From positions 1-64,000 of the forward strand of contig JANXYK010000028.1 in NCBI GenBank assembly GCA_025350055.1: a stretch of 64,000 bases of DNA. Direction: 5' to 3'. Below the pieces are notes generated by a model. That model had not been told where the DNA came from. It did no database searches and saw only the letters and a list, made by a program, of their open reading frames with translations. Made by a program: the position numbers and the translations under genes. Shown here piece after piece: positions 17,804-30,000 of the stretch. Each line of letters begins with the position of its first letter. Position 1 is the first letter of the stretch. Source of the DNA: Gammaproteobacteria bacterium (GTDB lineage: Bacteria; Pseudomonadota; Gammaproteobacteria; Steroidobacterales; Steroidobacteraceae).

Positions 17804-18355
17804 CTAGCCGGCCACGTCCACATTAAAAATCTTAATGATTTCATCCAGATGGGTGCGGACCGAGGCTGCGCTCAGGGCCTCATCGCCCGCCGCGGCCAGG
17901 GGAAGCTCCTGCCATGCCACGCCTGCGGTGCGCGCCTGGCTCGCAACGCTCGCCGGCGCTGCGGACCAGGCCATGCGCCGGACCAGGGACGGGCGCTGCT
18001 TCTTGAGCGCCAGTGCAGTCGCGGCGCCTTCGGCATGCGCGAGCACATCGACACGACGCTGGTGGAGCGAGTCGAGCAGGTCAGTCGCCGCTAGCGCCCA
18101 CTGCTCCGGACCCAGGCCCTGCATCGGCGCATCGGAACTGCCGAAGCCAGGCAGGTCGAGCGCGTAGATCGATCGGTTGCTGCCCAGCGGCGCCAGCAGT
18201 GCGCTGTAGAAACCGCCCAGGCCGCGTACTCCCGGCAAACACAGCAACGCGGTCGCTTCATCGAAGCCGCCGCCGGGCGGAATCGCCTGGTGCACGTGCA
18301 GCTGCCCGTAGCGGCAATCGAAATAGGTGCGTCGCACGCGTGCCACGGCGCTCAT
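17804..18355 (-). CDS. Alpha/beta-hydrolase-like protein lacking the nucleophile
   Basis: The 183-residue protein keeps the early part of the alpha/beta-hydrolase fold: LLCLPGVRGLGGFY with the oxyanion-like region, and ALDLPGFGSS. At the nucleophile elbow, where hydrolases read GHSxG, it reads AHAEG, so the serine is alanine. It also stops early, without the cap region and the C-terminal catalytic His. It is probably a non-catalytic or decayed member. Its ATG overlaps the stop of the channel-like gene (ATGA), so the two are likely translated together. Confidence 0.75.
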   Translation of the reverse strand: MSAVARVRRTYFDCRYGQLHVHQAIPPGGGFDEATALLCLPGVRGLGGFYSALLAPLGSNRSIYALDLPGFGSSDAPMQGLGPEQWALAATDLLDSLHQRRVDVLAHAEGAATALALKKQRPSLVRRMAWSAAPASVASQARTAGVAWQELPLAAAGDEALSAASVRTHLDEIIKIFNVDVAG

Positions 18356-18726
18356 CGACCCTGCCCCGCATCACAGTGCAGTTTGTGCAGGAACCGGTGG
18401 ATCAGCGGCGCCGCGATTACGCCAGCGAAAGCCAGCACCGCGATGCCGGCATACAGCGCGTAAGTGCCGGCAAAGATCTTGCCGGTCGTGCTGACTGGCG
18501 CGGCAATCGGGCCCATGCCAGCAAGGATCATTGCAGCGTTCTCATAGGAATCTACCCAATCGAGCCCGACCAGGCTGTGATAGCCGAGCATGCCGACCAC
18601 CAGTGAGACGAGGATCAGCGAGCCGCCGAGGGCGAGACTACGCAGCTGCCGACGCAGGTACAGCGGAAAGGCCGCAACCGGTTGCGACCTGTGTTCGAAA
18701 AGGCTTGCGCGCCTGGAAGGATTCAC
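18352..18726 (-). CDS. Two-helix channel-like membrane protein without a K+ selectivity filter
   Basis: The 124-residue protein has a basic N-terminus, a helix SLALGGSLILVSLVVGMLGY, a re-entrant-like segment around ENAAMILAGMGPIAAP, and a second helix ending in HRFLHKLH. The layout (helix, pore-like loop, helix) recalls two-TM potassium channels, but the TVGYG filter is replaced by AGMGP. As I recall, similar small proteins recur in proteobacteria without a known role. It overlaps the hydrolase-like gene by four bases. Confidence 0.7.
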   Translation of the reverse strand: MNPSRRASLFEHRSQPVAAFPLYLRRQLRSLALGGSLILVSLVVGMLGYHSLVGLDWVDSYENAAMILAGMGPIAAPVSTTGKIFAGTYALYAGIAVLAFAGVIAAPLIHRFLHKLHCDAGQGR

Positions 18727-18852
18727 GGGTACACCACGATGCTGCCAAATTCAGGGCGCTAAATTGCCCTGCGCGCTCGCGCGTTGCAAGCCGGCGGATG
18801 GCGGGTATGCGCAATTCCCTTTCAATGTCGCGACCTTTGGGCCGCGGCGGCC

Positions 18853-19584
18853 TCAATCCAGCGGCCGCAGCCAGCGCGCGGCGCGCGGCCGGTAGTAGTG
18901 CTCCGGATCGAGCGACAGCACCACGCGCGTCGCGCGGCCGACGATGTTGCGCCGGGGGACATAGCCGATGTAGCGGGAATCGGCACTGTTGTCGCGACTG
19001 TCGCCGAGCACGAAATACATGCCCCCAGGCACGGTCAGCAGCCCGGGGAACGGGGGCGGACCACGCCCCGGCAGCAGCAGGATATCGTGCGCAGGACCCG
19101 CGCCTGTTTCGCGCACCACCAGGGGTGATGCGGCGCGCGTGGCCGCCAGCAATGAATCGAGTTCGCGTGCGTCGCCAGCGCTGTAGTGCGCCGGCACCCC
19201 GTTCACGATCAGCTGCTCGCCCGCGAGCACCACGGTATCGCCGGGCACAGCGATCACGCGCTTGACGAGCGAGGTGGCATCGGCCGGCGAATCGAACACG
19301 ATGATGTCGCCGCGCGCCGGATCGGCGCCGCGGGTCAGGTGCGTGAGCGTGAAGGGCACGCGCAGCCCATAGCTGTGCTTGTCGATCAGCACGCGATCGC
19401 CTTCGAGTATCGTCGGATTCATCGAGCCCGTCGGCACCTGCACCCAGTCGGCCCAGGCAGAGCGAAAGCCCATCGACAGCACCAGGAACAGCAGCACGCC
19501 GCGGTATTCGCGCCAAACGCGTGTCGCGCGAGTGCTTGCCACGGACGTGCCTGTCGACGCTGGTGGAATGCCTGGCTGGTGCAT
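18853..19584 (-). CDS. lepB: Signal peptidase I
   Basis: The 243-residue membrane peptidase removes signal peptides from exported proteins on the outer face of the inner membrane. One N-terminal membrane anchor (about residues 28-44) is followed by the catalytic serine in PTGSMNPT and the catalytic lysine in LVKRVIAVPGD. The third conserved box reads GDSRDNSADSR. It starts at ATG 19584 behind GGAGG. It is shorter than the two-anchor E. coli enzyme but normal for the smaller lepB class. A second lepB near lepA-rnc is common in this group, so this may be a paralogue. Confidence 0.93.
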   Translation of the reverse strand: MHQPGIPPASTGTSVASTRATRVWREYRGVLLFLVLSMGFRSAWADWVQVPTGSMNPTILEGDRVLIDKHSYGLRVPFTLTHLTRGADPARGDIIVFDSPADATSLVKRVIAVPGDTVVLAGEQLIVNGVPAHYSAGDARELDSLLAATRAASPLVVRETGAGPAHDILLLPGRGPPPFPGLLTVPGGMYFVLGDSRDNSADSRYIGYVPRRNIVGRATRVVLSLDPEHYYRPRAARWLRPLD

Positions 19585-19653
19585 GTCGTCCTCCGCTGCG
19601 GTCAGTGGGTCTGACCGGTGCGCCGCGCATCGGTTCCGCGCGGCCGAGGGACT

Positions 19654-21513
19654 TCAGAACATGCCGGAGGGATCGATGTTGCCGGCATCCTTCGCATCGC
19701 GCGAGGGAATGTAGTCGCCGGTGATCATCGCGTCATAGCCCTGGCCCGGGCCGACCATCGGATAGACGCCGGCATCCGGATCGATGATCACTTCGAGGAA
19801 CGCCGGGCCCTTGAAGGCCAGGAACTCGGCCACCACCGCCGCCACATCCTGCGGCCGCTCGAGGCGACGCGCGTAGCGGAAGCCATCGGCCTGCGCGGCC
19901 TTGATGAAATCCTTCTTGTGCAGCGATTTGTCGCTGCCCGAGAGACGGCCCTTGAAGAACAGCTTCTGCCACTGCTTGACCATGCCGTCGCCGAAATTGT
20001 TCAGCACCACGACCTTGACCGGCAGGTCGTAGGTGGTCGCGGTTTCCAGCTCGCCGATGTTCATGCGGATGCTGGCATCGCCATCGATGTCGATCACCAG
20101 GCGATCGGGGTTCGCCACCTGCGCGCCGATTGCCGCCGGCAGGCCGAAACCCATCGTGCCCATGCTGCCGGAGGTGAGCCAGCGGCGCGGCCCGCCGAAA
20201 TCGAACAGCTGCGCGGCCCACATCTGGTGCTGGCCGACGCCGGTGCTGATGATCGCGTTGCCGCGCGTATGGCGATTGATCTCCTCGATCACATGGTGTG
20301 GCTGCACGCGCTCGCCATCACGCCGGTAGTTCATGCCGTAACGCTTCTTGAGCGCAGCGAGGTGCGAATGCCAGGGACTGTAGTCGCGCTGCCGCGCCGC
20401 ACGCAGCACCGCCGTGCGCAGATCATCAAGCGCCTGCGGCAGCTGCCCCACATGACTCCAGCGCGCCACCTTCACTTTGTTGATCTCGGCGTGATCGACA
20501 TCGAGGTGCGCCACGGTGTGCGCGCCGCGCGCGAATTTCTTCGGATCACCGGCGACGCGATCATCGAAGCGCGCGCCCACGGCCAGCAGAAAGTCGCAGT
20601 CCTCGACCGCATAGTTCGCGTAGGCCACGCCGTGCATGCCGAGCATGCGCAGCGACAGTGGATGCGCGGTGTCGATGCCGCCGATGCCCATCAGCGTCGT
20701 GACCACCGGAATGTTCAGCGCCTCGGCAAAAGCCGTGAGCGCACTCGCGGCCTCGCCGTTGATCACGCCGCCACCGGCATAAATCAGTGGCCGCTGCGAC
20801 TCGGACAGCAGCTCGACGAAGCTGTCGGCCGCGCGCGCGCTGATGCTGCTCGCGGCCAGCTCGGCGCTGCGCTTGCGAAAACCCGGGATCGCGAGCGTGC
20901 CTGCGCCGCGGAACTCGCCGCTCCAGTTCTGCACGTCCTTGGGAATATCGACCACCACCGGACCCGGGCGACCGCTACGCGCGATCTCGAACGCGGTGCG
21001 CACCGTGGCCTCGAGGCGGGTCGGATCGGTGATCAGGAAGACGTGCTTGGCCACCGGACCCATCACGGCCGCCACCGGCGCTTCCTGGAAAGCATCGGTG
21101 CCAATCGCCGCCGTGGGCACCTGGCCGCAGATCACCACGATCGGCACCGAATCGGCCAGGCTGTCGCGCACCGGCGTGACGGTATTGGTGGCGCCCGGGC
21201 CTGAGGTCACCAGGCACACACCCACCTTGCCGCTAGCACGGGCGAAGCCCGCCGCCATGAAGCCCGCGCCCTGCTCGTTGGCGGGCACGATCAGCGGAAT
21301 CTCGCGGTGGCCGGCCGCACGCTGCGCCTCGTTGAAGGTGAAGACCGCGTCGTAGGTAGGCAGGATCGCCCCGCCGCTGTAGCCGAAGATCGCCCCCACG
21401 CCCTCGTCGGCCAGCACCTGGACGATGATCTGGGCGCCGCTCATGATGGTGCCAGCCAGCGGGTGTGGCTTCCGGGGGGCGCTGCCCTGCAATGGGTTGG
21501 CAACCTCAGTCAT
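19654..21513 (-). CDS. ilvB: Acetolactate synthase, large (catalytic) subunit
   Basis: The 619-residue ThDP enzyme condenses pyruvate (or pyruvate with 2-oxobutanoate) in branched-chain amino acid synthesis. The ThDP-activating glutamate is in PANEQGAGFMAAG, and the metal/ThDP motif is DIDGDASIRMN running on to VVLNN. FAD-binding regions such as AVGARFDDRVAG are present and the length is typical. An extra N-terminal segment of about 22 residues precedes the usual start MSGAQ, so an internal start is possible. It is divergent from its small subunit gene. Confidence 0.96.
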   Translation of the reverse strand: MTEVANPLQGSAPRKPHPLAGTIMSGAQIIVQVLADEGVGAIFGYSGGAILPTYDAVFTFNEAQRAAGHREIPLIVPANEQGAGFMAAGFARASGKVGVCLVTSGPGATNTVTPVRDSLADSVPIVVICGQVPTAAIGTDAFQEAPVAAVMGPVAKHVFLITDPTRLEATVRTAFEIARSGRPGPVVVDIPKDVQNWSGEFRGAGTLAIPGFRKRSAELAASSISARAADSFVELLSESQRPLIYAGGGVINGEAASALTAFAEALNIPVVTTLMGIGGIDTAHPLSLRMLGMHGVAYANYAVEDCDFLLAVGARFDDRVAGDPKKFARGAHTVAHLDVDHAEINKVKVARWSHVGQLPQALDDLRTAVLRAARQRDYSPWHSHLAALKKRYGMNYRRDGERVQPHHVIEEINRHTRGNAIISTGVGQHQMWAAQLFDFGGPRRWLTSGSMGTMGFGLPAAIGAQVANPDRLVIDIDGDASIRMNIGELETATTYDLPVKVVVLNNFGDGMVKQWQKLFFKGRLSGSDKSLHKKDFIKAAQADGFRYARRLERPQDVAAVVAEFLAFKGPAFLEVIIDPDAGVYPMVGPGQGYDAMITGDYIPSRDAKDAGNIDPSGMF

Positions 21514-21613
21514 AGGTAGAGCCTATCAGTTTGCGCCGCCTGCACAAAACTTAGGTATTCTCAGGGCTTAGCCGGGGTATTTGCGCCCTGGCCGGGCCAT
21601 TGGGGCGGCATTC

Positions 21614-22120
21614 ATGCGTCATATCATCGGTATCCTGCTCGAGAACGAAGCTGGCGCGCTGGCACGGGTCGCGGGCCTGTTCTCCAGTCGCGGCTACAAC
21701 ATCGAATCACTCTCGGTCGCACCGACCAATGACCCCTCGGTCTCGCGCCTCACGCTCGTGACCAGCGGTTCGGAAGGGGTGATCCAGCAGATCGTCAACC
21801 AGCTGGGCAAGTTGATCGACGTGGTGCGCATCGATGACATGACGCGCGGTGAACACCTGGAGCGCGAACTGGTGCTGGTGAAGCTGCGCGTCGAGCCCAC
21901 GCGCCGTGACGCGCTGCGCGGCTACGTGGTGCGTACCGGCGGGCGCGTGCTCGATCCTTCCATCGAAGGCTTCGTGGTCGAGCTGCTGGGCAGCGAGACG
22001 GAAGTCAGCGGTTTCCTGCGCGAAGTGGCCGCGCACGGCGAATTGCTGGAGGTGGTGCGCAGTGGCGCGCTGGGCATCAGCCGCCACAGCCGCTCACTGC
22101 GACTGGTAGAGCCGGCCTGA
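21614..22120 (+). CDS. ilvH: Acetolactate synthase, small (regulatory) subunit
   Basis: The 168-residue regulatory subunit starts at ATG 21614 with RHIIGILLENEAGALARVAG, the N-terminal ACT domain that binds valine. SRGYNIESLSVAPT and VVRIDDMTRGEHLERELVLV follow, then the C-terminal domain. It activates the large subunit and gives feedback control. Most bacteria place it directly downstream of the large subunit; here the two are transcribed away from each other from a 100-base gap. The symbol could equally be ilvN. Confidence 0.95.
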   Translation: MRHIIGILLENEAGALARVAGLFSSRGYNIESLSVAPTNDPSVSRLTLVTSGSEGVIQQIVNQLGKLIDVVRIDDMTRGEHLERELVLVKLRVEPTRRDALRGYVVRTGGRVLDPSIEGFVVELLGSETEVSGFLREVAAHGELLEVVRSGALGISRHSRSLRLVEPA

Positions 22121-22179
22121 AGCCGGACAGGCCACACCTCGCAGTGGGGGGTTTAAGCGCGAGGCGTGACCTGCCGGCT
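22121..22179. terminator. Long hairpin between convergent ilvH and P-II genes
   Basis: The arms 22121-22142 and 22159-22179 pair over about 19 base pairs, with one bulge and two mismatches, around a 16-base loop. It fills the space between the ilvH stop (22120) and the P-II stop (22189), so it can serve both directions. Neither side has a clear U-run, so efficient intrinsic termination is not certain; it may act as a 3'-end protecting hairpin. Confidence 0.6.
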
Positions 22180-22188
22180 CCAGGGGCG

Positions 22189-25109
<2,921 letters not shown>

Positions 25110-25135
25110 GTTTGTGCGCTCTAATCCATCCGCTT

Positions 25136-25807
25136 ATGAATAATAGGTGTGCGGCGCTGTTGGCTTGTGTGACCGCCTGCACGGTTCTGGTCCTGCCACG
25201 CACTGCGGCAGCAGGCGGCACGCTGGCTGTGAGCATCAGCGGCGCCAGCGGCGGCGCCATCGAAGGCGCCGTGGTGGTCGCTGAACCTTTGCAGCCTGTG
25301 GCCCGCACTCACGCGCCCCAAAAGGCCGTGATGGACCAGCACAACCTGATGTTCGTGCCCGACGTGCTGATCGTGATGACCGGCACCGCCGTGGACTTTC
25401 CCAACAGCGACCAGGTCCGTCACCAGGTCTATTCGTTCTCGCCCGCGAAGAAATTCGAGCTGGCGTTGTATGCCGGCAGCGCGCGCTCGCCGATCGTGTT
25501 CGACAAGCCAGGACTCGTGACGCTCGGCTGCAACATCCACGACAACATGCTCGGCTACATCTGGGTCACCGACTCGCCCTGGTTCGCCCGCACCGCAGCC
25601 GATGGTCGCCTGCAACTGCATGACCTGCCGCCCGGCGACTACAACGTGCGCATCTGGCATGCACTGCTGAATGAATCCGGTGCGCAGCTCGCGCAGCACA
25701 TCAGCATCAGCGACAACCAGTCGAGCACGGCCAGCTTCAAACTCACGCGGCCGCTGCGCGCGCCGACGCACAACCATGGGGCGGACCGGAAATGGGCAGA
25801 CTACTGA
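25136..25807 (+). CDS. Exported cupredoxin-like (methylamine utilisation type) protein
   Basis: The 223-residue precursor has a signal peptide (hydrophobic stretch ALLACVTACTVLVLP, cleavage after AAA). A plastocyanin-like fold follows with type I copper ligands His96, Cys132, His135 and Met138 in the motif GCNIHDNM. The C-terminal half looks like a carboxypeptidase-regulatory-like beta domain (LHDLPPGDYNVRIWHALL). Such proteins are labelled methylamine utilisation proteins, but no mau genes are near. ATG 25136 gives a normal signal peptide; GTG 25112 is an alternative. The end overlaps the start of the barrel gene by 16 bases. Confidence 0.85.
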   Translation: MNNRCAALLACVTACTVLVLPRTAAAGGTLAVSISGASGGAIEGAVVVAEPLQPVARTHAPQKAVMDQHNLMFVPDVLIVMTGTAVDFPNSDQVRHQVYSFSPAKKFELALYAGSARSPIVFDKPGLVTLGCNIHDNMLGYIWVTDSPWFARTAADGRLQLHDLPPGDYNVRIWHALLNESGAQLAQHISISDNQSSTASFKLTRPLRAPTHNHGADRKWADY

Positions 25808-27039
25808 ACGCCGCGGGCTTGCCGCTGGCGCTGGGTCTGGGCCTGCTCGCGCTCGTCCCCGCGCTCACGCGTGCCGGTGAACTCGATCTGAGCATCGACC
25901 TGCGCGCTGTCAGCAGCAATGCCACGGATACGCGCCTCGATGGCGCGCTCGGCAAGCCGCGTTACGACTCAGCACAGCAGGGCCTGCGACTGGGTTACCT
26001 GCGCCTGGGCTATCGCGGCGATCTGAGTTCGACCTTGCGCTTCACGCTCGAAGCCGTGAGTTACGGCGATCACGACGTGAACCCCATCGACTTGACCGAG
26101 ATGTACCTGGAGTGGCGGCCGGTACCTTCCTCCGCCTGGCGCTCGCGCTTCAAGGTCGGCGCTTTCTATCCGGAGATCTCGCTCGAGAATCGCATGCGCG
26201 GCTGGCGCTCGCCGTACACGCTGTCCTCCTCCGCGATCAACACCTGGGTAGGCGAAGAGCTGCGCACGATCGGCGCCGAATACAGCCTGGACTGGCTCGG
26301 CCTCGCGCACGGCCATGGCTTCGAGTTCAGCACCAGCGCCGCAGCCTTCGGCTGGAACGACACGGCCGGCACGGTCATCGCAACCCGTGGCTGGGGACTC
26401 AATGATCGGCAGAGCACGATGTTCGGCCGCTTCGCGAATGTCGGCGGGCCGCTCGGTTCACGCACCCTGTTCTACGACGATCTGGACAAGCGCGCCGGCT
26501 ACTACCTGGGGGCGAGCCTCCGTTACCGTGGACTGTTCGAGCTGCGTGGCTTGCACTACAACAACCGCGCCAACCTGGCTGACGGTTCCGACATCATCCA
26601 GGACTACGCCTGGGACACCTATTTCGATTCGCTGGGCGCGCGTTGGACGCCGAGCGAGCAGCTGACGCTCATCGGCCAGTGGCTGCACGGCCGCACCTAC
26701 TTCGATACCACGGCGCCCACCGACGCCTGGAGCTACCAGAGCCGCTTCCTGCTGGCGAGCTGGCTGCAGCAGCACTGGCGCTACAGCGTACGCGTCGATG
26801 AATTCAACCTGCAGCAGACCAGCTGCAACTTCTGCAGCGTGGCGACCGGCATCGGCTTCTGGCTCGGCGATGACGGCCATGCGCTGACTCTGACCGTGCA
26901 GCGCACCTTAAGTGATCACTGGAACCTGGCGCTCGAAGGCCTCACGGTCTCGAGTACGACGCCGATGCGCAATTTCCTGGGTATCGATACCGCCCAGCGC
27001 GAGCGGCAGCTGCAACTGTCACTGCGCTACGAGCGCTGA
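25792..27039 (+). CDS. Outer-membrane beta-barrel protein, porin-like
   Basis: The 415-residue precursor has a signal peptide (hydrophobic core LPLALGLGLLALVPAL, cleavage near TRAGE). Many alternating strands follow, with aromatic girdles such as LRLGYLRLGYRGDL and YYLGASLRYRGLFEL, typical of a barrel. The last residues LQLSLRYER end in Arg rather than the usual Phe, so the C-terminal insertion signal is atypical. The substrate is unknown. It overlaps the cupredoxin gene, so the two are probably made together. Confidence 0.78.
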   Translation: MGRLLNAAGLPLALGLGLLALVPALTRAGELDLSIDLRAVSSNATDTRLDGALGKPRYDSAQQGLRLGYLRLGYRGDLSSTLRFTLEAVSYGDHDVNPIDLTEMYLEWRPVPSSAWRSRFKVGAFYPEISLENRMRGWRSPYTLSSSAINTWVGEELRTIGAEYSLDWLGLAHGHGFEFSTSAAAFGWNDTAGTVIATRGWGLNDRQSTMFGRFANVGGPLGSRTLFYDDLDKRAGYYLGASLRYRGLFELRGLHYNNRANLADGSDIIQDYAWDTYFDSLGARWTPSEQLTLIGQWLHGRTYFDTTAPTDAWSYQSRFLLASWLQQHWRYSVRVDEFNLQQTSCNFCSVATGIGFWLGDDGHALTLTVQRTLSDHWNLALEGLTVSSTTPMRNFLGIDTAQRERQLQLSLRYER

Positions 27040-27072
27040 GCCGCGCGCTCCGCGGCCCGCGGCCCGTGGCGG

Positions 27073-30000
27073 TCAGCTTGCGGCCAGCACGACCAGCAGA
27101 TCCTTCGCGTCCACCTGGCTGGAAGGCCGCACCAGCACCTCGCTGACGGTGCCGTCGACCTCGGCGCGCACCGCGGTCTGCATCTTCATCGCCTCGAGCG
27201 TCAGTACGACTTCGCCGCGCTGGATCTTCTGCCCCACGCTCACGCCCACGGTCGCCACCGTGCCCGGCATCGGCGCGCCGATGTGGCGCGGATTGCCGGC
27301 CTCTACCTTGCGTTGTGGCGGGCGTTGGGGAATCAGCGCGCGGTCGATCACGCGTACTGAACGCGGCTGGCCATTGAGTTCGAAGAACACCGTGCGCGAA
27401 CCGTCTTCGTGCGGCTCGCTGCGCGTCACGTAGCGCACGATCAGCGTCTTGCCGGCCTCGAGTTCGACGCTGATCTCCTGGCCGGGCTCGAGGCCATAGA
27501 AATACGCCATGGTCGGCAGTGTCGCGACATCGCCGTAGCGCGCGCGCTCGGCGGCGTACTCGCCATACACCTTGGGATACATCAGGTATGAGGCGAACTG
27601 CCGCTCGCTGAGTTCATGGCCCAGCTCCTTGCTCGCGCTGGTGCGCAATGCAGCGAGATCCGCGGCGGCCAGCGACTCACCGGGCCGGCGCGTCAGCGGC
27701 GCGCGTTCCTTGAGCACCTTGGCCTGCAGCGCTGGCGGAAATCCCCGGTAAGGCAGCCCGAGGTCACCATGGAAGAACTGCTCGACCGAAGTTGGAAAGG
27801 CGATCTCGGTATCAGCATCCAGCACCCGCTCGCGCGTCAGGCCACTGCTGACCATGTAGATCGCGAGGTCACCCACCACCTTTGAGGTGGGCGTCACCTT
27901 CACGATGTCGCCGAACATGTCGTTGACCTCGGCGTAAGCCTGCGCAACCTCGGGCCAACGCGTATCGTCGATGCCGAGTGAGCGTGCCTGCTCGCGCAGG
28001 TTCGTGTACTGGCCACCGGGCATACCGTGCACATAGACGTCGGAAGTGCCGGAGCGGATATCGCTCTCGAAGGCGGCGTAGTAGGCGCGCACCTGCTCCC
28101 AGTAATGCGAAATCAGCCGCAGGGATTGCGGATCGAATTGCGGATCACGCGGACCGAAGCGCAGCGCGCTGGCAATCGAACCCAGGTTCGGCTGCGAGGT
28201 GAGGCCGCTCATGGCATCCATCGCCGCATCGACCGCATCGGCGCCGGCGGCCACCGCGGCGAACACGCTGGCCGCACCAATGCCGCTGGTGTCGTGCGTG
28301 TGGAAGTGCACCGGCAGGCCGATCTCTTCTTTGAGCGCCTTGACCAGCGTGAAGGCAGCCTGCGGCTGGCACAGCCCGGCCATGTCCTTGACGCCGAGGA
28401 TGTGCGTGCCGGCAGCCTTCAGCTCGCGCGCCATGCCGAGGTAGTAGTCGAGCGTGTATTTGCGCTCGCTCGGGTCACTGAGATTGCCCGTGTAGCACAT
28501 TGAGGCTTCGCACAGTTTGCCGGTGGCGAGCACGGCGTCGATGGCGACGCGCATGTTCTCGACCCAGTTGAGCGAATCGAAGATGCGGAACAGGTCGATG
28601 CCGCCCTGCGCCGCCTGCTGCACGAAATAGCGTACCGTGTTGTCGGGATAGTTGGTGTAGCCGACCGCATTCGCGGAGCGCAGCAGCATCTGTAGCAGCA
28701 CGTTGGGTACTGCGGCGCGCAGGCGCTCGAGCCGCTCCCACGGATCCTCGCGCAGGAAGCGCATCGCCACGTCGAAGGTGGCGCCACCCCAGCACTCGAG
28801 CGAGAACATCTGCGGGAGCAGCTGCGCGTAATAGGGCGCAATGCGCAGCATGTCGTAGCCGCGCAGGCGCGTCGCCAGCAGCGACTGGTGGGCATCGCGC
28901 ATCGTAGTATCGGTGACCAGCACGCGCTCCTGCTTCAGCATCCAGTCGGCAAGGCCTTGCGGACCGAGCTTGTCGAACAGTTGTTTGGTGCCATCTGGCG
29001 GCGCGCTCAAGGCCGGCGGCGATAATCGCGGCGTGACCACGCGCAGCGGCACCGGACGGCCGCGCACTTCCGGGTTACCGTTGACGATGGTCTCGGCCAG
29101 GAAATTCAGGATGCGCGTGGCGCGATCGCGGCGCGCCGGGGCGAGGAACAGTTCCGGCGTCTCATCGATGAAGCGCGTGGTGTACTCGGCATTGATGAAG
29201 CGCGGATGCGTGATCACCTGATCGAGGAAGCGCAGGTTCGTGACCACGCCGCGGATGCGAAACTCCCACAGCGCACGGTGCATGCGCGCCACGGCCTCCT
29301 CGGGCGTGGGCGCCCAGGTGGTGACCTTCACCAGCAGCGAATCGTAGGAGCGCGTGATCACAGCGCCCGCGTAGGCCGTGCCAGCATCGAGCCGCACACC
29401 GAAACCGGCCGGGCTGCGATAAGCCGTGAGCCGCCCGTAGTCGGGCACGAAATTGTTCTCGGGATCCTCGGTGGTCACGCGGCATTGCAGTGCGTGCGCG
29501 CCCAAGTGGATGTCGGCCTGCGCGGGCACGCCGCTGTCGGCACTGCCGATGCGCGCGCCCGCCGCAATGCGGATTTGCGCCTTGACCAGGTCGATGCCAG
29601 TCACCATCTCGGTGACGGTGTGCTCCACCTGGATGCGCGGGTTCACCTCGATGAAATAGAACCGGCCGCTGTCGGCATCCTGCAGGAACTCCACCGTGCC
29701 AGCGTTGCAGTAACTGGCGGCACGAGCGATCTTCAGCGCTGCCGCGCACAGTTCATTGCGCTGCGCGTCACTGAGGAAAGCCGCCGGTGCACGCTCGACC
29801 ACCTTCTGGTTGCGGCGCTGCACGGTGCAATCGCGCTCATATAAATGCACCAGGTTGCCGTGCGAATCGCCGAGCAGCTGCACTTCGATGTGGCGCGCGC
29901 GGTGCACCAGCTTTTCCAGATACACCTCGTCGTTACCGAACGCGGTCTGCGCTTCGCGGCGCGCCAGCGGCAGGAGTTGCGCGAGCTGCACCTCGTTCTC

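Noticed and set aside
19618-21204. Plus-strand frame of 528 codons opposite ilvB
   Set aside because: It is antisense to a well-conserved acetolactate synthase and has no recognisable domain.
25136-25807. A methylamine utilisation pathway
   Set aside because: Only the cupredoxin carries that family label; no dehydrogenase subunits or maturation genes are nearby.
27041-27066. GC-rich inverted repeats after the barrel gene as a terminator
   Set aside because: Only short CCGCGG repeats in very GC-rich sequence, with no stable single stem and no U-run.
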